From RGIG250 sp964540025 (lineage in GTDB: Bacteria; Bacillota; Negativicutes; Selenomonadales; Selenomonadaceae), in contig CAZIKQ010000003.1 of NCBI GenBank assembly GCA_964540025.1, positions 32,941 to 96,940 of the forward strand: 64,000 bases of DNA. The letters are read 5' to 3'. The position numbers were made by a program, and so were the translations under genes. Numbering within the stretch: the first letter of the stretch is position 1; every line of letters starts with the position of its first letter. Positions 1-9,007 of the stretch are shown one piece after another. Below the pieces are notes generated by a model, which saw only the letters and a list, made by a program, of their open reading frames with translations, was not told the origin of the DNA and did not search any database.

Positions 1-258
1 GCTCAGGTTCCTCGTTCTCTCGATGATGTTGATGCTGCCGTAATTAACACTAATTTCGCAATGCAGGCCAATCTTGTTCCGACTAAGGATGCAATTGTGA
101 TTGAAGATGGTTCCAGCCCCTATGTAAATATTGTCGCTGTGCGTGCCGGTGATGAAAAGCGTCCTGAGATCGTAGCACTCTGCAAGGCTCTTCAGAGTCA
201 GGATGCAAAGAAATTCTTCCAGGATAAATATAAGGGCGCAGTTGTTCCGACTTTCTAA
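1..258 (+). CDS. metQ: MetQ/NlpA-family methionine-binding lipoprotein, 3' end
   Basis: The reading frame is open from base 1 and ends at the TAA at 256-258, so this is the C-terminal 85 residues of a gene that starts outside the window. The sequence (VPRSLDDVDAAVINTNFA, then ...GSSPYVNIVAVRAGD... and a KFFQDKYKGAVVPTF end) matches the C-terminal lobe of NlpA/MetQ substrate-binding proteins, which deliver D- or L-methionine to the MetNI ABC importer. The first ATG in view (base 61) is internal. In related genomes metN and metI lie upstream; they are not visible here. A strong hairpin terminator follows 13 bases after the stop. The family is well supported; the substrate is inferred from the family. 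Confidence 0.85.
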   Translation, partial: AQVPRSLDDVDAAVINTNFAMQANLVPTKDAIVIEDGSSPYVNIVAVRAGDEKRPEIVALCKALQSQDAKKFFQDKYKGAVVPTF

Positions 259-271
259 TCAGACTGCTTAA

Positions 272-331
272 TACCAAACAAAAATGGTGGTTACAGAGAC
301 TAGACTTTGTAACCACCATTTTTGTTTGGTA
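272..331. terminator. Long perfect inverted repeat, likely bidirectional terminator
   Basis: Bases 272-295 and 308-331 form a perfect 24-bp inverted repeat around a 12-base loop. The arms contain A5/T5 runs, so read from either strand the stem ends in a U-rich tract. It closes the metQ transcript and faces the convergent minus-strand gene at 396-917. Confidence 0.85.
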
Positions 332-395
332 TGGAATAGATATAATCAAAACCTCCGGTTTAACCAGTGCCTTTGATTTGAATGTTGATTTCGTG

Positions 396-917
396 TCAAA
401 TAATGTTAATCTGGCAGAGATTCATTGCAGAAAGAGCAGTTTTATGAGTTTCTTGATTAACGCAGGCAGAAAGAGTGCTCTCCACTGAAATATTTTTTTC
501 TGGATAGAAGGCTTTCAGAAGAATTGCATTACTAAGAACACATATACCTGTACAAAGCCCTAAGAGGGTTATGTTATCGTAGTTTTTAACAGCTTCAGCA
601 AGGGCGGGTGAGCCAAAAGTAGGCTTATTTACAATAATACTGTCTTTGGTGTAGGGAATAAGTTCAGGGCAGATTTCCCATCCGTCAGTTCCCTCAATAC
701 AATGCTCTACAGGAAGTTTTTTTCCTTCAGATGTATTGAGATAGTCGCTTTGATGAGTATCTCTGGTGAAAATCAGAGGAATACCCTGTTCCTTCGCTTC
801 TTTAAGGTATTTTTTAACTTCCGGAACAATTTTAACGGCTTCAGCAGTTCCAAGGGAACCTGTAATGAAATCATTTTGCATATCAACGACGATGATAACG
901 GAGTTTGAATTTGACAT
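396..917 (-). CDS. Isochorismatase/nicotinamidase-family cysteine hydrolase
   Basis: A 173-residue alpha/beta hydrolase of the isochorismatase-like superfamily. The family's catalytic triad is visible: Asp12 in VVDMQNDF, Lys98 in VNKPTFGSP and Cys126 in LCTGICV. Such enzymes hydrolyse small amides (nicotinamide, ureidoacrylate, others) or vinyl ethers. The compact length and the Cys-containing motif resemble PncA-like nicotinamidases, which return nicotinamide to NAD synthesis, but the substrate cannot be decided. I place the start at the ATG at 917, which has AGGAG nine bases upstream; a TTG two codons earlier is too close to that site. The gene is apparently monocistronic, and converges on metQ. 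Confidence 0.8.
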   Translation of the reverse strand: MSNSNSVIIVVDMQNDFITGSLGTAEAVKIVPEVKKYLKEAKEQGIPLIFTRDTHQSDYLNTSEGKKLPVEHCIEGTDGWEICPELIPYTKDSIIVNKPTFGSPALAEAVKNYDNITLLGLCTGICVLSNAILLKAFYPEKNISVESTLSACVNQETHKTALSAMNLCQINII

Positions 918-984
918 GATCAAAATCTCCTTTATAATTTATTACTTATTATTATATGAGTGGTTAATTTTAATGCACCAATGG

Positions 985-2106
985 TTATGATGCAGTACCG
1001 ATTGTAAGTTTATTTACAATTGGGTAAACATGACCAAGTTTTCTCAATGCAGCGCCAACAAGAATAGAACCAATAACAACAGCCAAATAGTAACAGCAGA
1101 TAACGGGAGCGGTATATACATATCCCAAACTGGCAATTACAAAGCCTATATATGTTATCATTATTGGATGAAACAGGTAAGCAAAATAGGAATGATAACC
1201 GCACAAGTTTAATATTTTCCTCAAATACAGAGGAAATGCTTGTCTCCTAAATAGTGAGAAAAAGAAAAGGGAACAGGCAAGGGTATACAGGACACCAACA
1301 GGGCTTAGCTGTTGCGCTATATTTATTGCCCATTCAGGACGTAAGCCGACATATCTCAACAGGTAATAATAATGACAAAGCAAACCAATGCCGGTTAAAA
1401 AAAATAATAGAGTAAGAGAGCGCAGACGACTGTCTACATAGACCTTAAACTCCTGCCAATGACTAGCACAATAAGCGCCGACAAGGAATATAAATAGATA
1501 GTGAAACACCCAATAGTTCAATCTTTGCGCTATCAGATAACTGATGTAAGGGTTGGAAAAATTAGTTGGCTGCAGTATATAGCACGACCAGTAATTAAAA
1601 ATAATTTGAGCGGCAAGAATTACCACAAGATGGCGAATCGTAAGAATTTTTACAATTGGTATCCAGAGAGGCATTAAAATATAAAACCACATGAGGATAA
1701 CCATGAAATAGAGCTGGTACGAACCGAAACCAAATATGAGATACTTTATAATTTCCTTAAAATGAAGAAGCATAGTGCTTCTGTATAGAACAGTGTAATA
1801 AAAAATATAGAAGAATGACCAAAAAAGATAAGGTACCAGGACTGATTTTGCTCTGCGGAAATAAAAGCTTCGATAGTCAAAAGCGGAATTTAAGTCGAGA
1901 TGCCAAAAAAGTCCAAAAGCAGATACAAAGAAAAAAATAGGGACGGAAAATCTGGTAAGTATCTGAAATAATGCGACAAGGTGAATGTTGGGGGTTGGGT
2001 TCATAAGATATTGAGAACCTATGTGAATACCGATAACCCCCAACATGGATATTCCTCTTATGTAATCAAGCTCCGGGAGTCGTTCTTTTATCTTTGCATT
2101 GTTCAA
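985..2106 (-). CDS. Acyltransferase 3 family membrane protein
   Basis: A 373-residue, strongly hydrophobic protein with about ten membrane segments. It opens with the typical family start (RLPELDYIRGISMLGVIGIH), in which the Arg-Gly and the downstream His are the recognised features of acyltransferase 3 / OafB-type enzymes that move acetyl or other acyl groups onto cell-surface sugars. The start is a TTG at 2106 with only a weak GAGAG upstream. It lies 14 bases downstream of the SIMPL gene on the same strand, so the two are probably co-transcribed. The acceptor is unknown; surface polysaccharide or peptidoglycan is the usual guess. Confidence 0.8.
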   Translation of the reverse strand: MNNAKIKERLPELDYIRGISMLGVIGIHIGSQYLMNPTPNIHLVALFQILTRFSVPIFFFVSAFGLFWHLDLNSAFDYRSFYFRRAKSVLVPYLFWSFFYIFYYTVLYRSTMLLHFKEIIKYLIFGFGSYQLYFMVILMWFYILMPLWIPIVKILTIRHLVVILAAQIIFNYWSCYILQPTNFSNPYISYLIAQRLNYWVFHYLFIFLVGAYCASHWQEFKVYVDSRLRSLTLLFFLTGIGLLCHYYYLLRYVGLRPEWAINIAQQLSPVGVLYTLACSLFFFSLFRRQAFPLYLRKILNLCGYHSYFAYLFHPIMITYIGFVIASLGYVYTAPVICCYYLAVVIGSILVGAALRKLGHVYPIVNKLTIGTAS

Positions 2107-2120
2107 ATCTAATTACTCTC

Positions 2121-2834
2121 TTAATTGATGAAGTAGTGAATAGTAACAGTTGCAATATAATCCAGTTCTCCACTATCAATTTGCGTGCCAGAGGATTCTG
2201 CGGCTTTTAAGAGCATTGCATTACCATATCTGCGGGGAGAATCAGAGGAATTTTCTGTAATGGTCTCTATTCCAGTGATTGTCTTTCCCAGGGAAGCAGC
2301 AATGATTTCCGCCTTTTCTTTTGCATCAGCAATAGCAGCCTTGATTGCAACGCTTCGTAGTTTTGAGGTATCGCTCAGAGAAAAGTAAAGGCCTGATATT
2401 TGCGTTACCCCGGCGGCTAAGCTGTTATCTATAACCTTGTTTATTACAGAAAAATTCCGGACAGTTACCTTTAAGGTGTTTGAGACCCTGTAGCCTGAAA
2501 TACTATTATCATTATCGTATACAGGATAGCAATTGTAATTACTGGTCTGAATGTCTGATTTACCGATACCCAGTTCACGCACAGCGGTCCTTACCTTTTC
2601 GGTAATAGCCGCATTCTCGCCGGAGGCAGTGGAAGTGTCCTCTGCTGTGGTGGAAATCGTCAGAGAAATATTGGCTGTGTCAGGTGCGGCGGAAGCAGCG
2701 CCTGAACCAGTAACAACTACTACAGGGTCAGGCTTAGAAGCTGCCGATGTGTGATTATTTGGCATGGCAATCAGCAACAGGGAACAGCACAATACGGAAG
2801 TGGTAAGTTTTAGTTTGCTCAAGAAGTTATTCAT
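2121..2834 (-). CDS. SIMPL domain-containing (DUF541) exported protein
   Basis: A 237-residue protein with an N-terminal signal peptide (basic start, hydrophobic stretch around residues 12-25, Ala-rich cleavage region) and one SIMPL/DUF541 domain. Family hallmarks are the VVVTGSGAASAAPDTANISL strand at the beginning of the domain and the SGYRVSNTLKVTVRN segment in the middle. SIMPL proteins form ring-like oligomers at the cell surface or periplasm; their role is unclear, with links to oxidative stress and envelope function. The start ATG at 2834 has GGAGGT eight bases upstream. It is followed closely by the acyltransferase gene. Confidence 0.85.
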   Translation of the reverse strand: MNNFLSKLKLTTSVLCCSLLLIAMPNNHTSAASKPDPVVVVTGSGAASAAPDTANISLTISTTAEDTSTASGENAAITEKVRTAVRELGIGKSDIQTSNYNCYPVYDNDNSISGYRVSNTLKVTVRNFSVINKVIDNSLAAGVTQISGLYFSLSDTSKLRSVAIKAAIADAKEKAEIIAASLGKTITGIETITENSSDSPRRYGNAMLLKAAESSGTQIDSGELDYIATVTIHYFIN

Positions 2835-2914
2835 GATAATACCTCCAAGTTATATAGTGTTTTTACTTACCTCTTACAATCCTTGGATTGCAGGAGAATA
2901 TAGTGACTAAAAAA

Positions 2915-2941
2915 TGTCTTCCACTTTAATTTAGTAAGTGG
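2915..2941 (-). terminator. Possible terminator after the corA unit
   Basis: On the minus strand CCACTT (2941-2936) and AAGTGG (2926-2921) can pair around a 9-base loop, followed a few bases later by a T-run (2914 downwards). The stem is short, so this is only a candidate. It lies between the small gene at 3035-3331 and the SIMPL gene. Confidence 0.35.
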
Positions 2942-3034
2942 TTGATAACACAGTAACTAACATGGTATGGACGATATTTACATCATCGCTTGACCTAAAG
3001 AGGAAGAAAAATGGAGCTGCAAGATAATTACAAA

Positions 3035-3331
3035 TCAGCAGGAACGACTACCCAGGGTTGGGTGCGAGGTGACCTTCAGGCTACGAAATGTTATAAGCTT
3101 TTCAGCTTCAGCAAAATCAACATCGGTAATAACACCGTTGTTTTCGTACACACACATGGGATTTGATAAACCGATTTCCCCCGCTGGCATATACACATAT
3201 TCCTGGCTTACATCGTCTCCGTAAATAAAACCGTCCTTAAGGTGAGCCTGGGCCATAGTTGGACGCATAGTTTTTCTCCAATCTGAGGTAGAAATACCCA
3301 TAAGTATGTTTAGAACATATTCCGCCGCCAT
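3035..3331 (-). CDS. Small protein of unknown function overlapping the 3' end of corA
   Basis: A 98-codon reading frame that begins inside the last 22 bases of corA and stops at 3035. I do not recognise the family. The product is acidic and hydrophilic in its middle part (QAHLKDGFIYGDDVSQEYVY; NNGVITDVDFAEAEKLITF) and looks like a small folded domain with strand-rich character rather than random translation. No membrane segment or cysteine motif is present. The ATG at 3331 has no good ribosome binding site and may depend on translational coupling with corA; an internal ATG at residue 11 is an alternative. Whether it is translated is uncertain. Confidence 0.5.
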   Translation of the reverse strand: MAAEYVLNILMGISTSDWRKTMRPTMAQAHLKDGFIYGDDVSQEYVYMPAGEIGLSNPMCVYENNGVITDVDFAEAEKLITFRSLKVTSHPTLGSRSC

Positions 3332-4263
3332 AGATAATAACCGGCAAAGCCGGCGATACCAAAGGCTATAAGCGAGATCATTGTAAATGCCCCTGGCGTT
3401 TCGGCAAAAGGAACAGCAACATTCATACCAAAAAAACTGGAAATCAAAGTAGGTATGGCAAGCACAATGGTCATAGCAGCCAGAAATTTCATCACAAGAT
3501 TCTGATTATTGGAAATTATGGATGAAAAGGTATCCGCAAGCCGGGCAAGAATCTGACTGTACATTTCAACCATTTCTCGAGCCTGTTTGTTCTCGATGAT
3601 AACATCTTCAAGAAGGTCTTCGTCCTCCTCGTACATACGAAGAGGAGAATCTGCAGTTTGATTGTTACACAGGCGCAAAAGCCTATCGAGTACGGTCGCA
3701 TTAGAACGAAGAGAGGCATTGAAGTAAGTTAAACCCTTTTGCAACTCCAAAAGGCGTAGAATGTCCTGGTTCTTCATTGAATTACGAAGCATTAACTCTA
3801 CTTCATCAGAAAGTCTACTTATCTGTCTTAGATAACGAAGATAAAAGGTAGCTGATTTGTATAGAATCTGAAAAAGAAATCTCGTCTTCTTGAATGTTCT
3901 GAACGTCCGGGCCGTTGCCTCATTAAACTCAGAAATCACTGGAGTTTCCTCAAGGCAAACAGTAATAATATATTCGCCGCTAATAATAATGGCCAAAGGC
4001 AGTGTATCATAGCTTACATTAGTACGCATCACCGGGACATTAGTCAAAATCATCACCGAATTATCTTCGACATCAATATGTGAGCGCTCTTCATCATCAA
4101 GGGCTGAGCGAAGAAAATCAGGCTCAACGGCGGTAAGATTACCAATTACTTTTAATTCGTAAGGAGTTGGATCAATTATATTTATCCAGGCACCTTTTTT
4201 GAGATTTTTCAGGTTAAGCTCTTCAAGTGGTCCACTTTCCAATGAGCAATAAATTTTCAGCAT
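3310..4263 (-). CDS. corA: CorA-family divalent cation (magnesium) transporter
   Basis: A 317-residue protein with the CorA layout: a long cytoplasmic N-terminal domain with a helical stalk, and two membrane helices at the very C-terminus. The pore signature Gly-Met-Asn is at residues 279-281 (FFGMN) and the family's basic end YLWRRN follows the second helix. CorA pentamers carry Mg2+ (sometimes Co2+ or Ni2+) across the inner membrane. The start ATG at 4263 has AAGGAG ten bases upstream. The 382-base leader in front of it contains no recognisable M-box. Confidence 0.9.
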   Translation of the reverse strand: MLKIYCSLESGPLEELNLKNLKKGAWINIIDPTPYELKVIGNLTAVEPDFLRSALDDEERSHIDVEDNSVMILTNVPVMRTNVSYDTLPLAIIISGEYIITVCLEETPVISEFNEATARTFRTFKKTRFLFQILYKSATFYLRYLRQISRLSDEVELMLRNSMKNQDILRLLELQKGLTYFNASLRSNATVLDRLLRLCNNQTADSPLRMYEEDEDLLEDVIIENKQAREMVEMYSQILARLADTFSSIISNNQNLVMKFLAAMTIVLAIPTLISSFFGMNVAVPFAETPGAFTMISLIAFGIAGFAGYYLWRRNMF

Positions 4264-4645
4264 GACGGAAAGCTCCTTTCCAGGAAATACATGCCGTCAT
4301 AGTGATGCTCTCAGGGTGTGGCAAAAATAACAGTCAACTGACAAAATGGACAATAAAGACAAAATGCCAGCAAAACCACGTCCCTACACCTGGGAGGGAA
4401 AAGATACACAGGGGGAAAGTGACGGCAGATATTTCTCTAATGATGTTATTGGGTAACAATTGTTTGCTGCGACTCATCATATTACAATCAGATAGGTCAC
4501 ATAAATTGGGATGGTCACTGTCCATTACCCTCACCGTCCTTTTCCTTTGCTATAGTCCATAATACTGAAAAAGCAAAATAAAACCAAGCGAATTTCTCCG
4601 CCTGGTAAATTTTACTATTGAAATACTTATGAGTCAATGAAAAGT
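4264..4645 (-). other. 382-base gap between tauE-like gene and corA; possible leader ORF
   Basis: No conserved gene or known riboswitch was recognised. The landmarks of the M-box Mg2+ riboswitch were looked for and not found. On the minus strand a 63-codon frame runs from an ATG at 4525 (preceded by GGTGAGG) to 4334, ending about 70 bases before corA. Its product is Cys/Trp/Phe-rich toward the end (WFCWHFVFIVHFV) and unlike any family I know. It could be a corA leader peptide or chance. Confidence 0.3.
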
Positions 4646-5407
4646 TCATTTTGTTAAGGTAGCGTAGAGGGATTGAAAACAGATAAAATAAAGCATGGCA
4701 GAGAGGAGGAATCGAAAGAATTTTACTGATGTGTGCTTGAACGCAATCTGACCCAGAAAGAGACCGGCAAACAATCCCGGCAGCATATAAAAGAATTCTT
4801 TTCCGGCTGCCACCATGTTTGTCCCGCCATTGAAACAAAATATGGCCATTGAGCACGATTGAACAAGAAAAAAATATAATACACAGGTAGAGCGGAGTTC
4901 AACTCTGGATAGCTGCGCATTCGCAAAATAAATTATCAAGGCAGGCCCAGCCATGCTCACACTTGTTGCCATAATCCCGGAGAACAGACCGGCAATGAAA
5001 GCGTTTCGTGGTCTTTGAGAAAAATTAAGGTGGGAAAAATGGTTTACAACAAGGAAACAGAGAAGAATAACGCTGATGATAATTTTAAGGTGGTCGGCCG
5101 TAACGTAATTGAACAGAATGAACCCGAAGGGCTGGCCACATACAGCACCTAAGGTAAGGAAAAAAATTAAATCATATTTTGCTGTACGCCACAACATAAT
5201 CGATTGAATAAAATTGGAAAAAAGCCCAATATAAATGAGGATTTGTACGGTTAATTTTGCGTCATAAAAAATCATCATGAGAGGTGATGCGGTCAGCATA
5301 AGCCCAAAACCGGTTATTGATTGAAGAAATGAAGCAACGAATACGGCTCCCATTGGACCAAGGCGGTCATGGAAAGGCGTCAACATGCTAACAAAGTCAA
5401 TATCCAT
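4646..5407 (-). CDS. TauE/SafE-family sulfite/anion exporter
   Basis: A 253-residue integral membrane protein with about eight hydrophobic segments and the family's repeated motif style (VASFLQSITGFGLMLTASPL in the first half; FIAGLFSGIMATSVSMAGPA in the second). TauE/SafE proteins export sulfite, sulfoacetate and related organic anions, or act as putative permeases for sulfur compounds. The start ATG at 5407 follows a GAGGT site. The gene is transcribed away from the tolC operon, with which it shares a divergent upstream region. The substrate cannot be told from the sequence. Confidence 0.8.
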   Translation of the reverse strand: MDIDFVSMLTPFHDRLGPMGAVFVASFLQSITGFGLMLTASPLMMIFYDAKLTVQILIYIGLFSNFIQSIMLWRTAKYDLIFFLTLGAVCGQPFGFILFNYVTADHLKIIISVILLCFLVVNHFSHLNFSQRPRNAFIAGLFSGIMATSVSMAGPALIIYFANAQLSRVELRSTCVLYFFLVQSCSMAIFCFNGGTNMVAAGKEFFYMLPGLFAGLFLGQIAFKHTSVKFFRFLLSAMLYFICFQSLYATLTK

Positions 5408-5611
5408 TAGTATAACCTCTTCGATTGTTAATTTTCCGACATTTTACCACGATTTGGGAAAGCAGAATAGACAAAAATGACAAAATGATTTAATGGTAGC
5501 AGCTCTGAATAAACGTAGACTAAACAAGATGTATAAAAATCTTTATATTTTTAAATGTTTTTCTAATGCCAATTTCATAATACTGATATATAACATAATC
5601 AGCGTTAGAAA

Positions 5612-5640
5612 TTGCTATAGTTAGTGAATGAGTATATAAT
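5612..5640 (+). promoter_or_regulatory. Promoter of the tolC-macAB operon
   Basis: TTGCTA (5612-5617) and TATAAT (5635-5640) are separated by exactly 17 bases, a good sigma-A type promoter about 55 bases before the tolC start. The 287-base region shared with the divergent tauE-like gene (5408-5694) otherwise shows only AT-rich sequence. Confidence 0.65.
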
Positions 5641-5694
5641 TTGAGAACATGATCATTAAGAGTGAGTCCACATTATGGATAGGATGTGAAAGTA

Positions 5695-7080
5695 ATGAAA
5701 AAATCAGTTCTTGAAAAGGTGAAAACTATTGCCGCTGGTGTGATCGTTGCTCCATTGATAATGGGGAATATGGGTATATGTAAAGCAGCTGCACTATCTA
5801 TTCAAGAGGCTGTTGACATGGCATTGGAACAGAATACGGATTTAGCCATTATCAAGGTAGGAGAGAAATCCGCCAGAGCTGATCTGAAATCTGCTCGTGG
5901 CCAAAATAGTATTACTATTTCCGGTAACGGAAGCCTGGGACTTAATAAGAATAGTACCGAATCAGATCAAAACAGAAATGGCAGCGTTAGTGCCTCTGTA
6001 AGCCTGCCTATTTTTACGGCCGGAAAAAACGAGGCAAATATTTCCAGCAGTAAGCTAGGGGTAAAGATTGCCCGGCTTGAAACGGAAAGGGAAAGAGAAA
6101 ATACAAGACTTAAGGTGATAAAAGCCTACTATGACGTCCTTCAAAATAAACAGACTGTTGAGGTAGACGAACAGACGGTAAATAATTATAAGGCTCACTT
6201 GACAAATGTTCAGCAACTTTACGAAGCTGGAAGCAAAGCAAAAATAGATGTTCTTCGTTCTTCGGTGGAACTGTCGAATTCTGAACAGGATTTGATTAGA
6301 TCGAAGAATAAGTACGCAGTCAGTATAAAGACACTAAAAAATATTTTGGGACTTCCCTACGAAGAAGAGCTTATTTTAACGGAAGATTTTAACTATGTTG
6401 AATTTAATCCTGAACTGGAAGATTGTTTGGCTTACGCGCTGGAACACCGAAAGGACATTATTGTTGATAAATATCAGGTGAAGCAGACGAAGTATGCTAT
6501 CCGGAGCGCCAAAGCAGATTACTACCCGCAGATTTCGGTCTCCGCTGGAATTGGGGGGAGTCAACGGTATTCACCCAGGCCTCATACCAGCAGCAGTGAT
6601 TATGAAGCCGGCGTATCGGCAAGATGGAACATATTTGACGGTGGAGTTACACATGCTGCTGTTGAGAAGGCAAGAGCAGACTATGAAAGAGCCGAATTAA
6701 CGCTTCTGCGGGATTTAGAGAATCTTGACCTTTCTTTTCAAACGGCGTATCTGGACATGAGAGAGGCGGAGAAAAGACTCCGTACTACGAAGATCGCCGT
6801 TACCATGGCGCAGGAAGACTACTATATTGCTACGGAAAAATACAAGGCTGGTGAGGGTCTTATGCTGGATGTATTGGATGCGCAGGTAGCTCTTGTAAGC
6901 GCCCAATTAAATGACATCAGCGCAAAGTATGACTACTCACGAAACAGAGCTACGGTGGAAAATGAAATGGGACTCTCCATTGGAGAAACTGCTGAAGAAG
7001 CTCTTAACAGACAATCTAATGAAATAACGGAACAAGCTGCCTTGGATACAAAAAAGGAGGTGGAAGAAGATGGGCAATAA
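5695..7080 (+). CDS. tolC: TolC-family outer membrane efflux protein
   Basis: A 461-residue protein with a signal peptide (Lys-rich start, hydrophobic core to about residue 25, Ala-rich cleavage site) and two repeats of the outer membrane efflux protein family, rich in long amphipathic helices. The first repeat starts LSIQEAVDMALEQNTDLAI, a typical TolC opening. TolC trimers form the outer membrane duct of tripartite exporters, so the gene implies a two-membrane envelope. I prefer the ATG at 5695, with AGGA ten bases upstream, over the GTG at 5686. The end overlaps macA by 11 bases, showing one operon with the exporter genes. The substrate is probably an antibiotic, peptide or lipid-like compound. 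Confidence 0.9.
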   Translation: MKKSVLEKVKTIAAGVIVAPLIMGNMGICKAAALSIQEAVDMALEQNTDLAIIKVGEKSARADLKSARGQNSITISGNGSLGLNKNSTESDQNRNGSVSASVSLPIFTAGKNEANISSSKLGVKIARLETERERENTRLKVIKAYYDVLQNKQTVEVDEQTVNNYKAHLTNVQQLYEAGSKAKIDVLRSSVELSNSEQDLIRSKNKYAVSIKTLKNILGLPYEEELILTEDFNYVEFNPELEDCLAYALEHRKDIIVDKYQVKQTKYAIRSAKADYYPQISVSAGIGGSQRYSPRPHTSSSDYEAGVSARWNIFDGGVTHAAVEKARADYERAELTLLRDLENLDLSFQTAYLDMREAEKRLRTTKIAVTMAQEDYYIATEKYKAGEGLMLDVLDAQVALVSAQLNDISAKYDYSRNRATVENEMGLSIGETAEEALNRQSNEITEQAALDTKKEVEEDGQ

Positions 7081-8218
7081 GAAAATGGCTAAAATAGCGG
7101 TCGGTGTTTTAATAACTGCCGGTGTACTTGGCGGTGCCTGGTATTGGTTCAATTCCTCTGAGAACTCAAAGGAATCAACAAAAATTGAGATAGTCAAGGT
7201 TTCCAAGATGGACTTGAAGTCAACGGTAAGCGCGACCGGAACAATAAAGCCTGTAAATTCGGTTGAAGTGTCCTCAAAAATTACTGCCCGCATTAAAACT
7301 GTGCTGGTAAAGGAAAATCAGCAGGTTAAGGCCGGTCAGACTGTTGCGACTTTGGATGGAAAGGATTATGAAGCAAAGGCCGAACAGGCGCAATACAGGG
7401 TAATAAACGCAAAGGCGAAATACGATCGGGCAGCTTATTTGTACAATATTGGCGCAAACAGCCAGGAACAGTACGAAGACGCTGTGCTGGAGTACGATAC
7501 TGCCAAAAGCTCCCTGGAGGTTACCCGGTCGGATTTGGCTGAGACTATAATTACCGCTCCCATGGATGGAATCGTTGTGGGAGAGCCACTGACCCCTGGC
7601 ACTATGGCAGTACAAGGCAATAATAATCCCACGGTTATTATGCTGATTGCCGATTTATCAAGCAAACAGATAAAAGCCCAAATCGATGAAACTGATATCG
7701 GGAATATAAAGGTTGGTCAGGAGGCAGTGTTTACAGTAGATGCTTATACTGATAGAAAGTTTAGGGCCAAAGTATCAGAGATTTCTCAAACCGATGTGAC
7801 AAACAGTTGGAACATAAGCTCAAGCAGTTCTTCCAGCAAATCGTCAGCCGACGTAATCTATTACTATGTCACGCTGGATGTGGATGATCCTGATAATGAT
7901 TTGCTGCCGGGCATGACGGCAAGGGTGGAGGTTGTGACCTCGGAGAAGAAATACGCTTTGGCAGTTCCCATTTCATCCCTTAAGACAAATGCTAATGGAT
8001 CCTATGTGTTACTTGTCAAAGGAGATGGAAGCACTGAGGAAAGAAGTGTAAAAACCGGAATATACAGCGATGACTATGTGGAAGTTGTGGACGGTGTCTC
8101 CGAAGGGGACAAGATTTCAAATACCTACAAGGTGGCCATGAATAAGAATAACGGAGAAAAGGGCGGTAAAGGTTCTGGCGGAAACCGGGGACCCTTTGGC
8201 GGTCCACCGCGAATGTAA
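7070..8218 (+). CDS. macA: MacA/HlyD-type periplasmic adaptor subunit
   Basis: A 382-residue membrane fusion protein. One N-terminal membrane anchor (about residues 5-25) is followed by the split lipoyl domain (SATGTIKPVNSVEVSSKITA ... TAPMDGIVVGEPLTPGT), a helical hairpin between its halves, and beta-barrel and membrane-proximal domains. A Ser-rich insert sits near residues 243-258, and the tail is Gly/Arg-rich. Adaptors of this kind link the inner membrane MacB ABC transporter with TolC. The start ATG lies inside the tolC 3' end with GGAGGTGG upstream, consistent with translational coupling. Confidence 0.9.
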   Translation: MGNKKMAKIAVGVLITAGVLGGAWYWFNSSENSKESTKIEIVKVSKMDLKSTVSATGTIKPVNSVEVSSKITARIKTVLVKENQQVKAGQTVATLDGKDYEAKAEQAQYRVINAKAKYDRAAYLYNIGANSQEQYEDAVLEYDTAKSSLEVTRSDLAETIITAPMDGIVVGEPLTPGTMAVQGNNNPTVIMLIADLSSKQIKAQIDETDIGNIKVGQEAVFTVDAYTDRKFRAKVSEISQTDVTNSWNISSSSSSSKSSADVIYYYVTLDVDDPDNDLLPGMTARVEVVTSEKKYALAVPISSLKTNANGSYVLLVKGDGSTEERSVKTGIYSDDYVEVVDGVSEGDKISNTYKVAMNKNNGEKGGKGSGGNRGPFGGPPRM

Positions 8219-8234
8219 CGACGGAGGTGAGGGT

Positions 8235-8987
8235 ATGAACAAATATGATGATAAAGTCCAGCAGGGAAGCACGATTAACGACCCGGAGAAAACTATCGAA
8301 TTAAAAGGTATAAAAAAACTTTATCAGATAGGTGACCAGGAGGTAGCGGCGCTGGATGGAATAACCACCGATATATACAAAGGTCAGTTTGTCGCTCTCA
8401 TGGGTCCATCGGGCTCCGGTAAATCAACCCTCATGAATATTTTAGGCTGCCTTGACCGGCCCACGGTTGGTTCCTATAAACTTGATGGAGAAGAAGTCGC
8501 TTCCCTCAGTGATGATGATCTGGCCGTAACCCGTAATCAAAAAATAGGCTTTGTCTTTCAAAACTTCAACCTTCTAAGCCGGATAAGCGCTCTTGATAAT
8601 GTGGCGCTTCCCCTTGTGTATAGTGGGATAGACAGCAAGGAACGACGGGAAAGGGCAATGCATTACCTGGAGGCGGTGGGGTTGGCTGACCGGGCGTATC
8701 ATCAGCCCAATGAATTATCCGGCGGTCAGCGTCAGCGGGTAGCTATAGCGAGAGCCCTTGTAAATGAACCAAAAATAATCATGGCGGATGAGCCCACCGG
8801 AAATTTGGACACAAAGTCAACCAGGGAAATCATGGAGATTTTTGAGGGATTACATGACCAGGGGAAGACCATTATTCTTGTAACCCATGAGCCGGAGATT
8901 GCTGCCTGTGCCAGCAGGCAGCTCCTGGTTCGGGACGGAAAAATAACTAAGGACGCCGGAAAGGGCGTCCAAATGGATGTAGTATAA
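8235..8987 (+). CDS. macB: MacB-type ABC exporter, ATP-binding subunit
   Basis: A 250-residue ABC ATPase of the LolD/MacB group. Walker A (GPSGSGKST), the Q-loop region (GFVFQNFNLL), the signature (LSGGQRQR), Walker B with catalytic Glu (IIMADEPTGNLD) and the switch His (VTHEP) are all present. In Escherichia coli MacB the ATPase and permease are fused; here they are two genes, as is usual in Firmicutes. The start ATG at 8235 is set by GGAGGTGAGG immediately upstream; the frame extends further up but without a site. It pairs with the permease gene 20 bases downstream. Confidence 0.93.
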   Translation: MNKYDDKVQQGSTINDPEKTIELKGIKKLYQIGDQEVAALDGITTDIYKGQFVALMGPSGSGKSTLMNILGCLDRPTVGSYKLDGEEVASLSDDDLAVTRNQKIGFVFQNFNLLSRISALDNVALPLVYSGIDSKERRERAMHYLEAVGLADRAYHQPNELSGGQRQRVAIARALVNEPKIIMADEPTGNLDTKSTREIMEIFEGLHDQGKTIILVTHEPEIAACASRQLLVRDGKITKDAGKGVQMDVV

Positions 8988-9007
8988 AAAGGGAGGAGGG
9001 AGACTAT

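Noticed and set aside
4302..4562. 86-codon frame on the plus strand in the corA leader
   Set aside because: No ribosome site and no similarity; starts next to the corA start on the opposite strand.
4264..4645. M-box or cobalamin riboswitch in front of corA
   Set aside because: The conserved landmarks of both elements were looked for on the minus strand and not found.
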